Below, piece after piece: positions 23,555-37,530 of a stretch of 64,000 nt of DNA. Position numbers and translations under genes: made by a program. Origin of the DNA: Dillenia suffruticosa (Eukaryota > Streptophyta > Magnoliopsida > Dilleniales > Dilleniaceae); NCBI GenBank assembly GCA_033439265.1, contig JAVTVX010000027.1:1255001-1319000 (forward strand). Reading direction: 5' to 3'. The notes below the pieces were generated by a model. That model saw only the letters and a program-made list of their open reading frames with translations. It was not told where the DNA came from and did not search any database. Each line of letters starts with the position of its first letter. Within the stretch, counting starts at the first letter, position 1.

Positions 23555-24035
23555 ACCTCAATTGACTCGTTGACTTGTTCGATTCAGTGATCGGTTCTAT
23601 CGTTCTTCGAGATTTTATTTTTATTTTTCATTTTTTTTGGAATTGTACCTATTATTGATGATTGGTTGGTATTACGATGAATCCAAAACAGTTTGATTAT
23701 TCATGGCTTAGATTTTTGGAATATTAAGGTCTTCTTGATACGATGCCTGAGGGTTGGAACATCAATGCCGGCATTTCCTATAATAATTTCGGATTAGTGA
23801 TTAATAATAACAATTCAATCATCATTAATTATTTTATTTTTTATCTAACAATAATTACCAATCTCATTGTATTAATAATGAAACGTGAGAGGAATCTATT
23901 ACTAAAATTTTTATAATTTCTCCCAAGATACAAACCACCTCAGCAGGTAAAAACGAAGCGTTTTGAATTAGAAAACAAATGCTCACATAAACGACGCGCG
24001 CCCACCGGGCCAATCTGGATCGCAGAGAGAGAGAG
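23555..24035. other. Short spacer, 3' UTR and promoter
   Basis: Presumed 3' UTR of the oxidoreductase-like gene, then an AT-rich stretch, then a GC-richer leader with a short GA run immediately before the glutaredoxin ATG at 24036. Confidence 0.4.
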
Positions 24036-25167
<1,132 letters not shown>

Positions 25168-27188
25168 CATGTGTCTGTTATATTTCCATGTCTTCTCTCC
25201 TTGAAACGATCTAGTCCTCTTTAATGCCTATTATACAAGGGGGCATGAACATACCTGAATTGGTCAGTGATAGGACTGGGAATCACCAACCATGTTTGGA
25301 GGTAAGCTTTAAAGATGATGGCGTTTGAACTCTTAAATGCTAGAGTTATCTCTATGGCTTCATAAGATTACACATTGTATCTCGACTTTGCCTCATTATG
25401 GGGAAATTCTAATGCAAAAAGAAAGTTCGTTTGCTCCCATGTTTTTGGCATGAAATTTCTAAATATAAATTTTGAGAATGATTGGAGGCATCTCAATACG
25501 TGTTGCTTGCGTTCAATTTCAATCTTTGGATTTCCATGTTTTGAGTGGCTTTTTTCCCAGCACTTGTTGAAATGGCTTTTTTTTTTTGGTGGGGGGGGGG
25601 GGGGGGCGGGAAGGGGGAGGGGGTAGTAGCTGGTGACACCAACATGCTTGGGTAAAGAAAAATGTTAACACTGCTGATGGTTGGGATGGAATTGAGTATA
25701 TTCTTACTCTCCCTTGATATCCTACATCTTAGCAAGTGTAGCTTGACTTCTATATATCTGGATCTGCCTATTGCATTTCTCTAGCACATTTAAATGGCAT
25801 TTTGTACCAGAATTCTCTATAACCAACTTAACATGTACACCATCTATCCCAAGTCTCTTCTGGGACACTTAAACTTTTGCAGGCAAATTATGTCTTTGTT
25901 GAATTACCGGATGCCCAAATTTCAAACTTGACAGAGGTGGTTGTTTGTTGTGCTCAATTCTTGTTGTGTAGTTGCTGTCTGTGTATTTTATCCATCAATC
26001 AGTGGTTAATAATTTAGTGGGTGGAATTCCTCAAATTGTAGATATCCTTCACTTAAGGAGGTGCTGATGGTCTTCTGCATTATCAGTTTCACAGTTTTTC
26101 ACATCCAAGAAATTGTATCAGATGATTGTTGAGGCATGAGTTTACTTAACCCAATGCTCATGCAGAAGAAGTTTAATTCCATGTTAATTGGTTGTAGTGA
26201 GTTGGTTGATCACATTGGCAAGTGCTGGAGCAAGCTATCAGGATATTGACAGGTGATCAAAGGAAGTGAGAAACTTTTACAGTAGCAGATGTAAGGTAAA
26301 GTGTTGTCAATGACAACTACGATGATGGTCACAGTAATGATGAGTGGAGAATGTCTAACCAAATAACACTAATGGAACTAGAATGAAAACTATAAGAGAG
26401 AAAAAAATAGAAGACGACCGGATGTTAATGTAAGGAAATTAAATGCTATCCAGAGAAGGGACAATGTAAAGAAATTTAGAGATCTAAAGTTTGATAAAAT
26501 TCAAAATTTGAGATGAAATATGAGTCAATTTTCATTGTCGACCATCTGGGACTAGAATTGCTTAAATAAATACTAAATGGCAAAGAATTTATTTATTTAT
26601 TTTTTGTCCTAGGGTTAACAAATTTTGTAGGCATCAGCTTGCAGAAAACTCTGTCATGGAATTCAAAATTAGTAACAGTTTTTGCAATTATGAGGGGGAA
26701 AAAAAGTTATATACTCTGATAATCTGCTTTTATTAATTACACTTTATTCTTTGGGTATATGAAGTGAATTCATGAACACTTGTTACCCCCCATGCATCAT
26801 CATAATCATGAAAGATCCAGAACAGCTGAATTTTAAAATCTTTGAATATCTATACTGGAAAAACCAAAAACAGTAACCACCTCTGGAATTGACAATAAAA
26901 ATGTGAAAACCTACGATCTGAAGTTCAAAATTTGCAGGAAGCTAAAACTCATTTCACTTCATTTCACAATTGTATACTACAAACAGTTCACAACAATGGA
27001 TCCATCAAGGGCGCCTAGTTCAGAAAATTTTGCCATCTTCCAAGTGTTGCAGTATCGTGCTTAGGACAAATGAAAACTTCCTATAATTCTGCAAAAAGGA
27101 TTGCATAATTCTACAAAATGGATTGCAGATAGTTCATCTCTGCCAAATAGATATGGGATATGTTATGCTTCACTTTTCTTCTTCATCA
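25168..27188. other. Convergent spacer between glutaredoxin and PMT genes
   Basis: Should contain the unlocated glutaredoxin last exon or 3' UTR, and the PMT 3' UTR (from about 26950). It contains a T11-GG-T-G16 run near 25579-25606 and otherwise ordinary AT-rich sequence. I see no second gene. Confidence 0.35.
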
Positions 27189-30100
27189 TCAAGAAGAAGC
27201 TGCATATGACTCTGGCCGCCAATCAGATTTCTGTGCACTAACCATCCCTTCTTGGTCTTTGGAGAAGGTCAAATGAACCTCCCAGTGCAGAGACTTTAAA
27301 ATGTTCTCAACTTCACCAATTGATTTGGACTCATCACGTACAATCAGTTTACCTCCTGGTCTAACTATCCTATCAATCTCTGCCATTACAGGTGCGATTT
27401 TGCATCTGTGAAAGCCAAAGTACATGTAGGGATGAAATGGAGAAGGGTGAAAAGGAAACAAAAGGAAGAATTTTGAATTGTCACTTACCTCTTCCCCAGT
27501 CTTGAGAATAGATGATCAGCATGCAAGAGATCATAGGTTCGTGGGTAGGTACTGAATGACTCACACCAATCATGGTATATTCCGAATAGTCCACGCTCAT
27601 AGATAATAGGAAGTGTATCTGGAGAGTCTGTATTCACCACATTCATGACCCAGATTTTTAAATCTTTCAATGCTGCTGCAAATCTGTTTACATAATGCTT
27701 GAGTTAGTAACCTTGTTTAATACATTTGTATATATGTTAAAACTACAGATACTTGTTCATTTGAAATGCAAAAACATTGCGCTAATCACCAAAAAAAAAG
27801 ACGGAAAAAAGTTTAGGTTTTAGTAGTACTGATCATAGTTGCAGAAATTACCCTCCGTAAACAGCTCTCATGTCCATTACATTTCTTACATTATCCCAGC
27901 TGATACCCAGTCCACTTAGATAAGACTTGTTCACTACTTTTTTCCAATGCTCATAATCAATTGCAAAATCAGTTGGAGCTGGTTTCCCATAGATTCCCAT
28001 CTGGGAGCTGTTTAACCAGTATGGTGGTGTTTGAATGCGGTGAGGCCAACTTTCTGGCCATCTGGTTCCTCTCTCGCTTTGAGCAGTGGGGATACGGTGC
28101 ATGCATGATTGCAGAGGCACATACCTGAACATTCAGAGACGCTGAATGATATTGCCAATCTTGTAAAGTGCCTCAATAGTATTATTAATATTAATCACAT
28201 AGGAATTTATTATTCTTAAGCTGTTATTAGTCAATAAGTTTCTTTTTTTTTCCCCTTTAACGGTTTGATATTTGTTGTTGGAGAAAGCTCTAAATTAGAA
28301 ATACGAATTTTTGCAATCTTCATCAGGTTCAAATTTATAAAAGGTATTTCACAGAAGCTGTCCAAGAGTGCTGCCTTAAACATATAGGAAACAGAAAACA
28401 TACCATGCAGCATCTGGATCATCATCACTCTTACACATTGGAGGATTCTTATTGTTTCTTTGGTCGTAGCAATCGTTGGAGGTAGGTTTGCGGTAAATTG
28501 CAGCTCCAATTGAGTTTAGTTGGTCTTTCTTTATGGTCACGAGCTCCCAACACATTGATTCAGTTAGGGCAGACATCTCTAGACAAGACAAAGCTCATTT
28601 AGTCAGTAAATCTGGGAATGTGAAAGTAAGCTATTTTGTTTGTAGAAAGAAATGGTAATCCAACTACCTTTCCAAATTTGCACATCTTCTTCAAGCGTCT
28701 GATACACAGGCGTTGCTGACCATACAAAGTAGCCCCCTGGTCTGAGTACACGGTTAAGTTCTAGAAGTAGCCTACCACCTTCAATTAGGTACTAATCATA
28801 TTAGCTTACAGATCAGAAGGAGACAACACAGGGATGTGAAACTTAGAGAGCATGAACCCAGAAATCTAGTGATCCAGGTTAGATGATAATAGAACTCAAC
28901 TTATGAAGAGGGGGGGGGGGGGAAGAAGAGAGGGATGAGAAGTGAAATAAAAATGAGGGGAGTAGAGTTGGGACCTTCAATATGCCACGGGACTCTACAA
29001 CGCGCACAGTGAACAAGATCAAATACCCGGCTTGGAAAGGGTAGTCTTTGAGAACCCATCACAGCTGATATTGCTGGTATTCCTCTCTCTAGTGCAAACT
29101 GAACTTGAGCCTCATGTTCATCTTTTGGTGCAAACGACATAGCTAGAACATCCCTCTCAAATAAGTAGCCCCCAAAACTTGCGACCCCACACCCTACATC
29201 TAATATCGCCCTTGTATGCTTTCCCAACGCAATATTTGGCACTGCCTGCATCCATTTAATATTGCATTTTTCTCTTATTTGTTAGTTATTGAATAATTGA
29301 AATCATATATTTTCTTTGTTACTGACAAGATTCTGATCTTTTGCTGCTCAAATGTGCCATGAAGTAGCAGTGGAAGAAGAAGGAGAAGGTGATTGAATTT
29401 AGTTGCATCTGATTGTGATTCTTTCGTACCTCTTGAATAAAATCAATGTAATGTAGTGCTCCATGGATGAACTGGGTTCCACCGCCAGGAAATGTTAGAA
29501 ACTCTCCTGTTACCTTCACCCAATTTTGGTGGCCCTTCACTGTAGCCAGCTTTGTATGTGGGACATTGTGATACCATATCTGCCATTTCAAAAGAGATTA
29601 TTATGCAAAAGACTTGTTTTCAGTTGATACAGGATGGAAGAATGATAAGCTGTCCATTAGTTTTGACAATTAGTTGACATTTTTTGCATATCTTACATAG
29701 TTTGATTCTGAATTTATATCAAGTTAGTGAAACCGTGTGAAATTTACTGCTTATCTAAGGAAATGTGAATGAATTTGCAATTGTATGTGCCTTTTATACC
29801 TTGTCTCTGCTTGTAGGCCACGCTATGGGTCTCTTATACCCCTCCGGGGTTGCAACTAAGCAGGTAGGACCCTCTTCAGGGCAATGCCTTTCGCGGTGTT
29901 CAAAGTGTTTCCTGCTGTGCAATTGACTTATTGCTTTCTCATTGTCCAAACATGGTATGTAATCTGGACCAGCTGTGACATTGCAGAGCTGCCATGTGTA
30001 ACCATAGATGCTTTCCTTGCCATCTGATCCATCCTGGCGTCTCTCCTTCTGATTCTCAGACTGATCTGCTTGAGTTGACCATGCCTTCTTGGACTCTTTT

Positions 30101-31329
30101 GACTCTTTTGGGATTCCGGAGAATAATTCAGCGGAGTTGGATTCGGTATTGCGTTCTTGTTTTTTCATTGATATATCACTGGGGCTATTCTGGTTGAGAT
30201 TAGACTCACCCAAGTTTGACCCTCCTTGATTGCTTTCGTTCTGGTTTTTGTTGGTTTCTGTTGTTTGTTTTGATGCTTGATCAAATGTTTCAGCTTCAGA
30301 TTGTTGGGTGCTCTCAATTACTTCGTTCTCTTGCTCTAATTGCTGTTCCTCTTGTTTTAATGTTTCATCATTATTATCCTCTGTTGTCTCTTGCTTCTTT
30401 TGATCTTCTTGTTTTTGGTTCTGTCCTTGCAGTCTTTGATGTTGGTCCACATCTGATACCTGATTCTTGTTTTCAATTGTATTTGCAGGTGTCCTTTCAC
30501 TTTGTGAGCCTGCACTTATAGTTTTCCCCTGAATTTTATCAGGAGTATCTTCACTATTTCGTATGCCTACTTCATCTCTTACTTGTAATGCTTCTTCATT
30601 TGCACTTTCCTTCTGATTCTGATAAATGTTCGTTTCCTCAATATGTTGAGTTTGAGTCATGGAACTCTCGTCAGTTACCTGAGTCCCATGTTCATTTTGC
30701 TTCTCTTCCTCCTCGGCTGATTCATTTCCTTTGGAACCATGTGGGTCATCATTTGCATTATCAGTACTGCTGTGGCTGTCAATCGCTTCACCTGCACTTG
30801 CTTGATTCTGACTATGCAGTGCTTCCACTGCACTCTTCTTTTCTTCTTGACTCTTGTCATCATCATCATTGTTCTTGTCATCATCATTAGGTTTATGCAT
30901 GGACATTTCTGCCTTACCCTGTGATGCTTCAGCTGCAATTGCTTCTTTCTGACTCTGCAATGCTTCCACTGCTCTTTTCTGTTCTTCTTGACTTTTAGCT
31001 TCATCATCATCGTTGTTCTTATCATCTTCATGAGGTTTATTCTCCGACATTTCTTCGATGACTGCGTCGTTGGATACATCACCAGGGTTGTCCTCGAAGA
31101 ATTGATCATCTTTCTTATTGATGGCAATGGTTGTAGGTTTGATGACTTCCTGATGGTCTGAAGCGGTGTTGATGGCAGCACGAGATGTGTTTTGCGGTGT
31201 GATGACCGAGTTTGAGTTTAGCATCCATACCCCAACAACACATAATGCTACAAAGACAATGGTTGTGATTGTTGATGTGAATGATGAGGAGGATGACCTC
31301 TTGTTGCTACGGGGCTTGCCTATAGCCAT
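27189..31329 (-). CDS. PMT27: Putative pectin methyltransferase, PMT27-type (DUF248)
   Basis: A type II Golgi membrane protein of the QUA2/TSD2 family, which is linked to homogalacturonan methyl-esterification; SAM is the expected donor. Eight exons join in phase: 31329-29800, 29579-29430, 29245-28975, 28778-28668, 28578-28404, 28124-27852, 27683-27489 and 27405-27189. They give 973 residues. A short basic tail precedes the single membrane helix at about 20-37 ([15 protein letters not shown]). Residues about 55-430 are a very long acidic Glu/Gln/Lys/Asn stem, including a tandem duplication (about 94-135 and 142-182). The catalytic part begins with [20 protein letters not shown]. It has the SAM motif [13 protein letters not shown] (574-586), then [40 protein letters not shown] and [11 protein letters not shown], all typical of the family. 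The very long stem and the ending AQKSDWRPE fit PMT27 best. A neighbouring STY gene and NERD1 agree with Arabidopsis gene order. Confidence 0.93.
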
Positions 31330-31836
31330 TGAGGGATATGACTGAATAGATGATAGTTGAGCGAAGGAAAAGAAAAAACTTGTCTTAGGAGATGAAATTT
31401 TGAGAGAGAGAAAGAGGCGGTGCTAGACTTTGGACACTTCAACCATGAAGATCCAAGAGAGTAGGAGCAGGGGTAGTTTGTCGAAGACAAGTTCCACATT
31501 CTGTTGGACATAAACTAACTAGCAAATAGGTAGGAAGACCCTCCGCTCCCCCCCCCCCCCGGCCCAAAAAAAGGAAATAAAAATGTTATTCGGGGTAAAT
31601 TACATGCCAGGTGAACATTGGCAACCAGTCATTTTTAAATAATGATCACATATCGAATGGTTATTATTTTTAAATTCTTTTTTTTTTTTTTAATAATCCG
31701 AGTTGCTCCAATCAAATTTAGGTCTGATTTTGTATAAACTATAGTTTGTTTGAAAAAATTTTTAATAAAGTTTTTGGTTTTCACTGCTAAAATTGAGCCA
31801 ATAAATCAAACTCCCAAGCTTTAAGTTCCAAGATTG

Positions 31837-31874
<38 letters not shown>

Positions 31875-32399
31875 CCGGAATGATAGCCCAAGGGCGAGTG
31901 ACCCGAATAATGTTATAGTTGACACTCTCAGCGTAGCAGGCCCATAAGCGGAATGATTCATAAATTGAAGTTTCAAAATATGACATTGGGACCGGACCCG
32001 TCGTCATAGTTTTGCTCTCGGCTCTCCTTTTGGATCATGAACCGTCGGTTCAGACCCGTGAATAGATCTATTTTGGATCAACCACATAAGTCATGGCGAG
32101 GTACTTTAGTCGATACATTTTTTGAGTTGTCTTTATTAAATAAATTTTTTCAGTATTTATATAATACATAAATTTATGAAGCTTTTCATAAACACAACGT
32201 AGGATGACTATGAATCCTTATTGTCATAGTGTCTAGGGTACCAGAAATAGGGACACATGATTTAATCTTTTGATTCCATGCCTCAGAATCTCGTTGGTGG
32301 TTGAGCACTTCTCTATGTAGATTGTCCCTGTGGCTCAACAAAGATTTTAAAAAATTGAGGTGCATAATTAAACCATAGAGAGAGAGTCTAATGATAGAC

Positions 32400-32560
32400 A
32401 TTTAGTCCGGTGACAAAGATATTAAATCTTTTAATCAAGACTTAATTTTAAATTTTGAATAAAAAAATATTACGTTTGGAAAGTTTTTCTAAAAAACATT
32501 CGACAATAATTCAAATCAGTTTAATCAAAATATAATTTTGGATACCTATTGATCAAAGTA
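32400..32560 (+). repeat. Possible SINE-like family copy
   Basis: TTAATCAAGACTTAATTTTA, AAATTTTGAATAAAAAAATAT, TCAAATCAGTTTAATCA and TTGGATACCTATTGAT follow the family block order, but each block is diverged. No duplication was found. Confidence 0.35.
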
Positions 32561-32768
32561 AGAAAGAGAATTCCTCTTTTAATCCACTCCCCCATCCCAC
32601 CGATACCAAATTCAAATCTTAATGTATTAAAAAAAAAAAAACAAAACAAAACAAACTTACCCTTTGTTGACACTAAATTCTACATGTTTTCACACGATTT
32701 GATTCCCTGCCCAACCCAGTCCAGGGCTTGGGCTTCCACGATACCTTGGGCCCTAGGGTTTTAAAGTT

Positions 32769-32827
32769 AACCCACGAAGCAATTTTTTTTTTTTTTTTTT
32801 TTGGGATTAAAACCCACAAAGCAATTT
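32769..32827 (-). mobile_element. Poly(A) micro-insertion with 17-bp duplication
   Basis: AACCCACGAAGCAATTT (32769-32785) recurs with one mismatch at 32811-32827. The 25-bp insert on the minus strand is TTAATCCC followed by 17 A residues. It is a second event of the same design as those at 10292 and 35442. Confidence 0.6.
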
Positions 32828-33101
32828 ACTTTGCTACAAAGTTATCTTCTTTTCCTTTAAGAACCTTTTGATTCTAAAACTCTCTCCCTCTCTTCTTTAC
32901 CACAAGAGTATTATGAAATTTCATTAAAAGAAACAGAAAATATACTGTGGGTAAGCTATATGCTCGTACACTGAAAAAGTAAGTTGCAGTATATAGCTAT
33001 AGAATTCTCGATCAAACCTAACTTAACTAGAGCATTAGTGCAGCTTTAGTCTCGAAACATGTGCATCATTTGACACTTCTCCAAAATTTGCATCAATGAA
33101 T

Positions 33102-33140
<39 letters not shown>

Positions 33141-33341
33141 TAGGCGCAATGAAACATGATGAAGCGAAGGGCTTAGGCTGCTAAAAGAGGGAGAAGTAGG
33201 CACATGGTTTGTAAATCTAGTGAGCTTCCTAAGGTAAAGACAGAGAGACAGATAACCACTATGTGACCCAAATAAATAAGCTCATTACAAACCTAATGCT
33301 CTACTTTATTAATGCAAATGTTCCAATCTAAATTTATGCTG

Positions 33342-33387
33342 CTCAGCTACGATATGTGGTATGTCCCCCACATGCGTATCAGCTGAG
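33342..33387. other. Imperfect hairpin
   Basis: CTCAGCT (33342-33348) pairs with AGCTGAG (33381-33387). Inside, ATGTGG pairs with CCACAT around a small loop, separated by a mismatched section. The stem is short (about 22 nt per arm) and does not extend outward, so it is not a convincing miRNA precursor. Confidence 0.4.
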
Positions 33388-35441
33388 ACTTTTCCATCAT
33401 TTCTAGAAAGGGCAGACATGTTTGTCTAGCAAGAATTATTTTCGACTTTTTTTTTTTTGGAGGAAAAATGACCTTTTTAAAGAAATTATTTTCTCTTAAA
33501 AAACTTTTTCAATATATGGATAAAAATCCAGAAAACGAAAATATTATGTTTTATTCAGTCGAGACACGATAATCACCATCACTGATAGTAATTAGCTCAT
33601 AGACGTGAATTATGAGACCCACATAAAATTTTTCTGAAATTTATAATTAAAAATATTTTTTACTTTAATCCAAAGATAAAAGCCAAACATTTATTTAAGG
33701 AAATTATAACATGTATTTAGATTTAAAATTTCAGAAGAAAGAACAACAATAGTAATTTTTGGGATGATAAATAATACTTTTGGGACAGTTGCTCTTGCCT
33801 CCTCATTTCACCCAATTCACCAAAATATTTATTTTTTGATCACTAAAAAAAATACCTAGAAAATGAGAAAATATATATATTTTCAAAATCCATAAAACAA
33901 GTTTATTCTAAATGCCAACGGAGAGAGAGCTTAACCCTTGTTTTAGATTTTAAGAATTTACGGTGAATTCTGATAAATATATGTATTTTTATAATTTTTA
34001 TATAATATAAAAAATAAATAAGAGAAAAATATGAAGTAGTCGGCTGTTAACTTTTTCAGAAATCAGACTTCTAGAGGGAACTATTCAGGTTAAAAGATGT
34101 GACCGCACAATGGTCACAAGTAGTTACTATTATTAGTCACAATCACCACACAGAAAGGTGGTGCGATGCTGCCGTTTTGGCAAATTATGGAACAGTTTCA
34201 CACGGCTGAGCCTGAGGCCTTTTGTACCCTATAAAGTATTATTAATGAGAAGGAGACCAAAAAATAAATGTAATTTCTTTATTATTTTCTTTGATTTCAT
34301 CACAGATATCTAAATTTTATTATATTAATCAAATTCGAATACTATAGAAATTATTTTAGAGATTGACTCTTCTAAATTCTTTTTTATCATTCTCAGAACT
34401 CGAAATCTAGATTTCTGATTAATGAAATAGAGTGTTCGATTACTCGATTCAAAAAAGTCGGGATGATCAGCAGACCATCTTTGAGACATTACTCTTGCAA
34501 GATATATTTTTTGTAATTGAGTAGAATTTCTTTAATCAAGCAAGAGATAAGAAGGTTTTGTTTTTATCGATTTTCAAATTTAGAATCTGGTGACTATGAA
34601 GTTAATGTTTTGTTTACTTGATTAATCGTCGGCTGGATGGTCAAATAATATAATGTTTGCTAGCTGAAAATTTTTCCTATAATTTTTTATTTTTTGAAGT
34701 GTGAATGTATAAAATCGAGTCTATTACATAATGTTCACTTTTTAAAATCATTTGGAATTTATGTATAGATGAATTTGAAAATTTTATTTTAAGTCCTACT
34801 CTTTGGTTCATTGAAACTTGGGAAGTACGGGGGGGGGGGGGGGAGGGTCTTCTTCTTATGTGAGAGAGAGGGGGGGATTGATTGAAATTGTACGTTTAAG
34901 TTGTTAAAGCTGAGGCAGACCTTGACTGTGCTTACAAATGAAGGCAGATAGGATTTGGTATGATCTCAAAAGGAAAAACAAGAACTTTGGTATAATGAGA
35001 ACTCTTCGTGGGTCATGTTTCTCCAAGTGCACCTAATGATATCATACATTCCACAGGTCAATTTTAGTATCATTAACATACCATTTACTCTATATTCCCT
35101 TGTTCCATCAAATATAAACTTTTTTACTTTCTTGATTTTATGGCAACCAATGCCCGATTTAAATAATAATAATAATAATAACCCCAGATATTATTATCTT
35201 TTATTTGTTTAAACTTTAATTAGAACAGAATAATGGACTTCAAAAAGTCATTTTTCTTTGAAAAGATTTGTCTTGATTTCCTTTAAAGACATAAAACCAA
35301 AAGATTATAGTAAGTCAATTAGCTTAAATCTGGATTAGTGCATGGAAGCAATGGGTTGACAAAACTATAGCCAAATCCAAATAAACAAAGCATACGAAAT
35401 CAAGTTATGGCCGATCAAAATGGCTTTTTCTCTATAGTGGC

Positions 35442-35498
35442 AATGGGGACCAATGCATCTTACCCAAAAAAAAAAAAAAAAAATGGGGACCAATGCAT
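35442..35498 (+). mobile_element. Poly(A) micro-insertion with perfect 17-bp duplication
   Basis: AATGGGGACCAATGCAT occurs at 35442-35458 and, without mismatch, at 35482-35498. The insert is only CTTACCC plus about 16 A residues. A perfect duplication implies a recent event. Confidence 0.65.
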
Positions 35499-36330
35499 AT
35501 ATTGTTTATATGTCAGTGAGTGCGCCTAAGAAAAATGAGATGTGTAGGTTTGACAGTAGTTTTAGTAAGTTAGGGTATTAAATTTTTAATCAAATTTCGA
35601 GTTTAAAATTTGAGAATAAAGAACATTACGCTAGAAGAGCCCTCCCTAAATAGCCCCCCTTTAGATACTCGAATCGGATTAATAAAAACCTGCTATGTTA
35701 TAAATACCAAATATCAAATGAGAGGAAAGGAACATCACTTTCTCCCTCCCAAATGAACCCCGCCGTGGGAAGACTTCTATCACCTCGTTCATCGAACAAG
35801 GCTATTACGAGGTCGAGGTTGGTTCCCCCCCCCTCTCTCTCTCTCTCTCTCTTCTTTGCACAATGTTTGGAAAGCGACTTTGTCTCTCTCAAATATTTTG
35901 GCCAACAAGCTCCCGCTGCCACTCATTCATCAAACAAATTTCGGTAGAGAGAGAGAGAGAGGTTACTATTTTCCTAACGATCATTTGCTAGGGTGGTCCA
36001 TAAGAGAAATGCCTAATTCAACATTCACATCATCCCTACCCCAATCGAAATTTGAATTGGTTTCATAAATTTCTAATTTTAAAAAAGTGCCAACTCACTC
36101 ACAGCATGCTTGCTTAAAACTACTAACGAAGGGCCTGGCCTCCTTTAAATTCCAAATTGTTACATTTTGGTCCTTGTTATATTTAAATAAAAAGTTATTA
36201 TTCAGAAATTTTACTCTCAAATAGAGAGAACATATGATTAAATATCTTATGAATATTTTTATTTCTAAATGCAAAAATTTATCTATATCCAAAATAATGA
36301 TTGAAACATTGTCTCCTCCCTTCTTCTTCA

Positions 36331-36386
36331 TCGTCGTAGTCGTCGTCGTCGTAGTCGTCGTCGTCATCGTCGTCGTCGTCGTCGTC
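36331..36386. repeat. (TCG)n trinucleotide repeat
   Basis: About eighteen TCG-type units with occasional TAG or TCA variants, in a gene desert. Frames across it encode only poly-Val or poly-Thr runs and are not credible genes. Confidence 0.9.
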
Positions 36387-37345
36387 CCTTCAAGGTTCAA
36401 CCAGTCCTGTTCATTTTTCCACCTTCAAATACTATATCGGTGGTGAATTAGAGGGAGAGGCGGTCCTTGCAGCCGGTACGAATATTTTGAAATTGAATTA
36501 CTCTATTAAAGTTTACTGTGCTACTATATTTTAAAATTATACATATACAGTTTTTAAGAAAAAGATTCCACATCAACTAAAGGCAAAGTGAATCATAATC
36601 CAATAGTAACAATCAAATCATATTAGATTAAAGCCGCATTATGTTGTCAAAACCACAGCTAGGGATTTTTATATATATATAATATATGGGGTAGGATAGG
36701 GGGAGGGGGCCATCCTTCTACGTATTAAGACCGCAGTTGCTTCCATTCAGGAAGGTAAAAATTAATCCATAATATAAAAGAAGTGCAGACCCACCTCTCC
36801 CCCTTTTGCTCTTCATTTATTTGGACACGCGACTTTATGTTGTGTCGACACAAGTGCAGACCCACAGTGGCACTAGCAAAACTGAATGAGCTACGTACAA
36901 GCCTATCGAACCCAAACATGTCCGAAAAAAGTGTGAGCTCAACGGAATGGGTTTAGATTTTGAAATGACTCTAATACTGTATTTAATAAGAATTTGATTT
37001 AAAATTCATTATTAATGCAGGGAATTCTCAAATTTATATATTATAAATTCATTATTTTGAAATGACTCTAAAGGCTTAATACGTCATTGCCTAATCCGAA
37101 AAATAACCTTGGACAAATAAGTATTACTGTTGGTCATATATTAGAAACCCTAACAAGTGTGTTGACAAACTGTGATATTTGGGAAAATCAATATTTATTA
37201 GGTTAAAATCAGTTTTGATTAATACTTAATTCTATTTTTTCTAATCCAACTCTTAATAGTAGGTGGTCGAGTATCAAATACAAATTTGCAATATCCAATC
37301 CTACACAATATAAACTCGTTCATAAACATAGTGATTCAAAAAAAG

Positions 37346-37530
37346 GGGGAGATGTACCGAAGTCTTGGTCCGATAACTCAATACCAATACCATTTAAGTA
37401 AAGTTTTGAATTCAAATTTTATATATAAAAAAATAGATATCGAGAGAATTTTACCCATTAAGAATATTCGAATCAAATTTAGTCAGATATTATATAATTA
37501 TCGGATACTCATGGTTTATAAAAAATTATA
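37346..37530 (+). repeat. SINE-like family copy, best preserved body
   Basis: Contains GTTTTGAATTCAAATTTT, AAATAGATATCGAGAGAATT, TTCGAATCAAATTTAGTCAG and TTATCGGATACTCATGG, then an A-rich end. The flanks ATTCAAAAAAAGG and ATTATAAAAAAAGG may be a degraded duplication. Confidence 0.55.

Noticed and set aside
30216-31181. Several plus- and minus-strand open frames over the PMT stem
   Set aside because: The low-complexity acidic stem leaves other frames open; only the minus-strand frame in phase with the methyltransferase exons is credible.
36095-36446. Open frames across 36.1-36.4 kb giving poly-Thr or poly-Val proteins
   Set aside because: They arise from the (TCG)n repeat and have no domain, splice or codon support.
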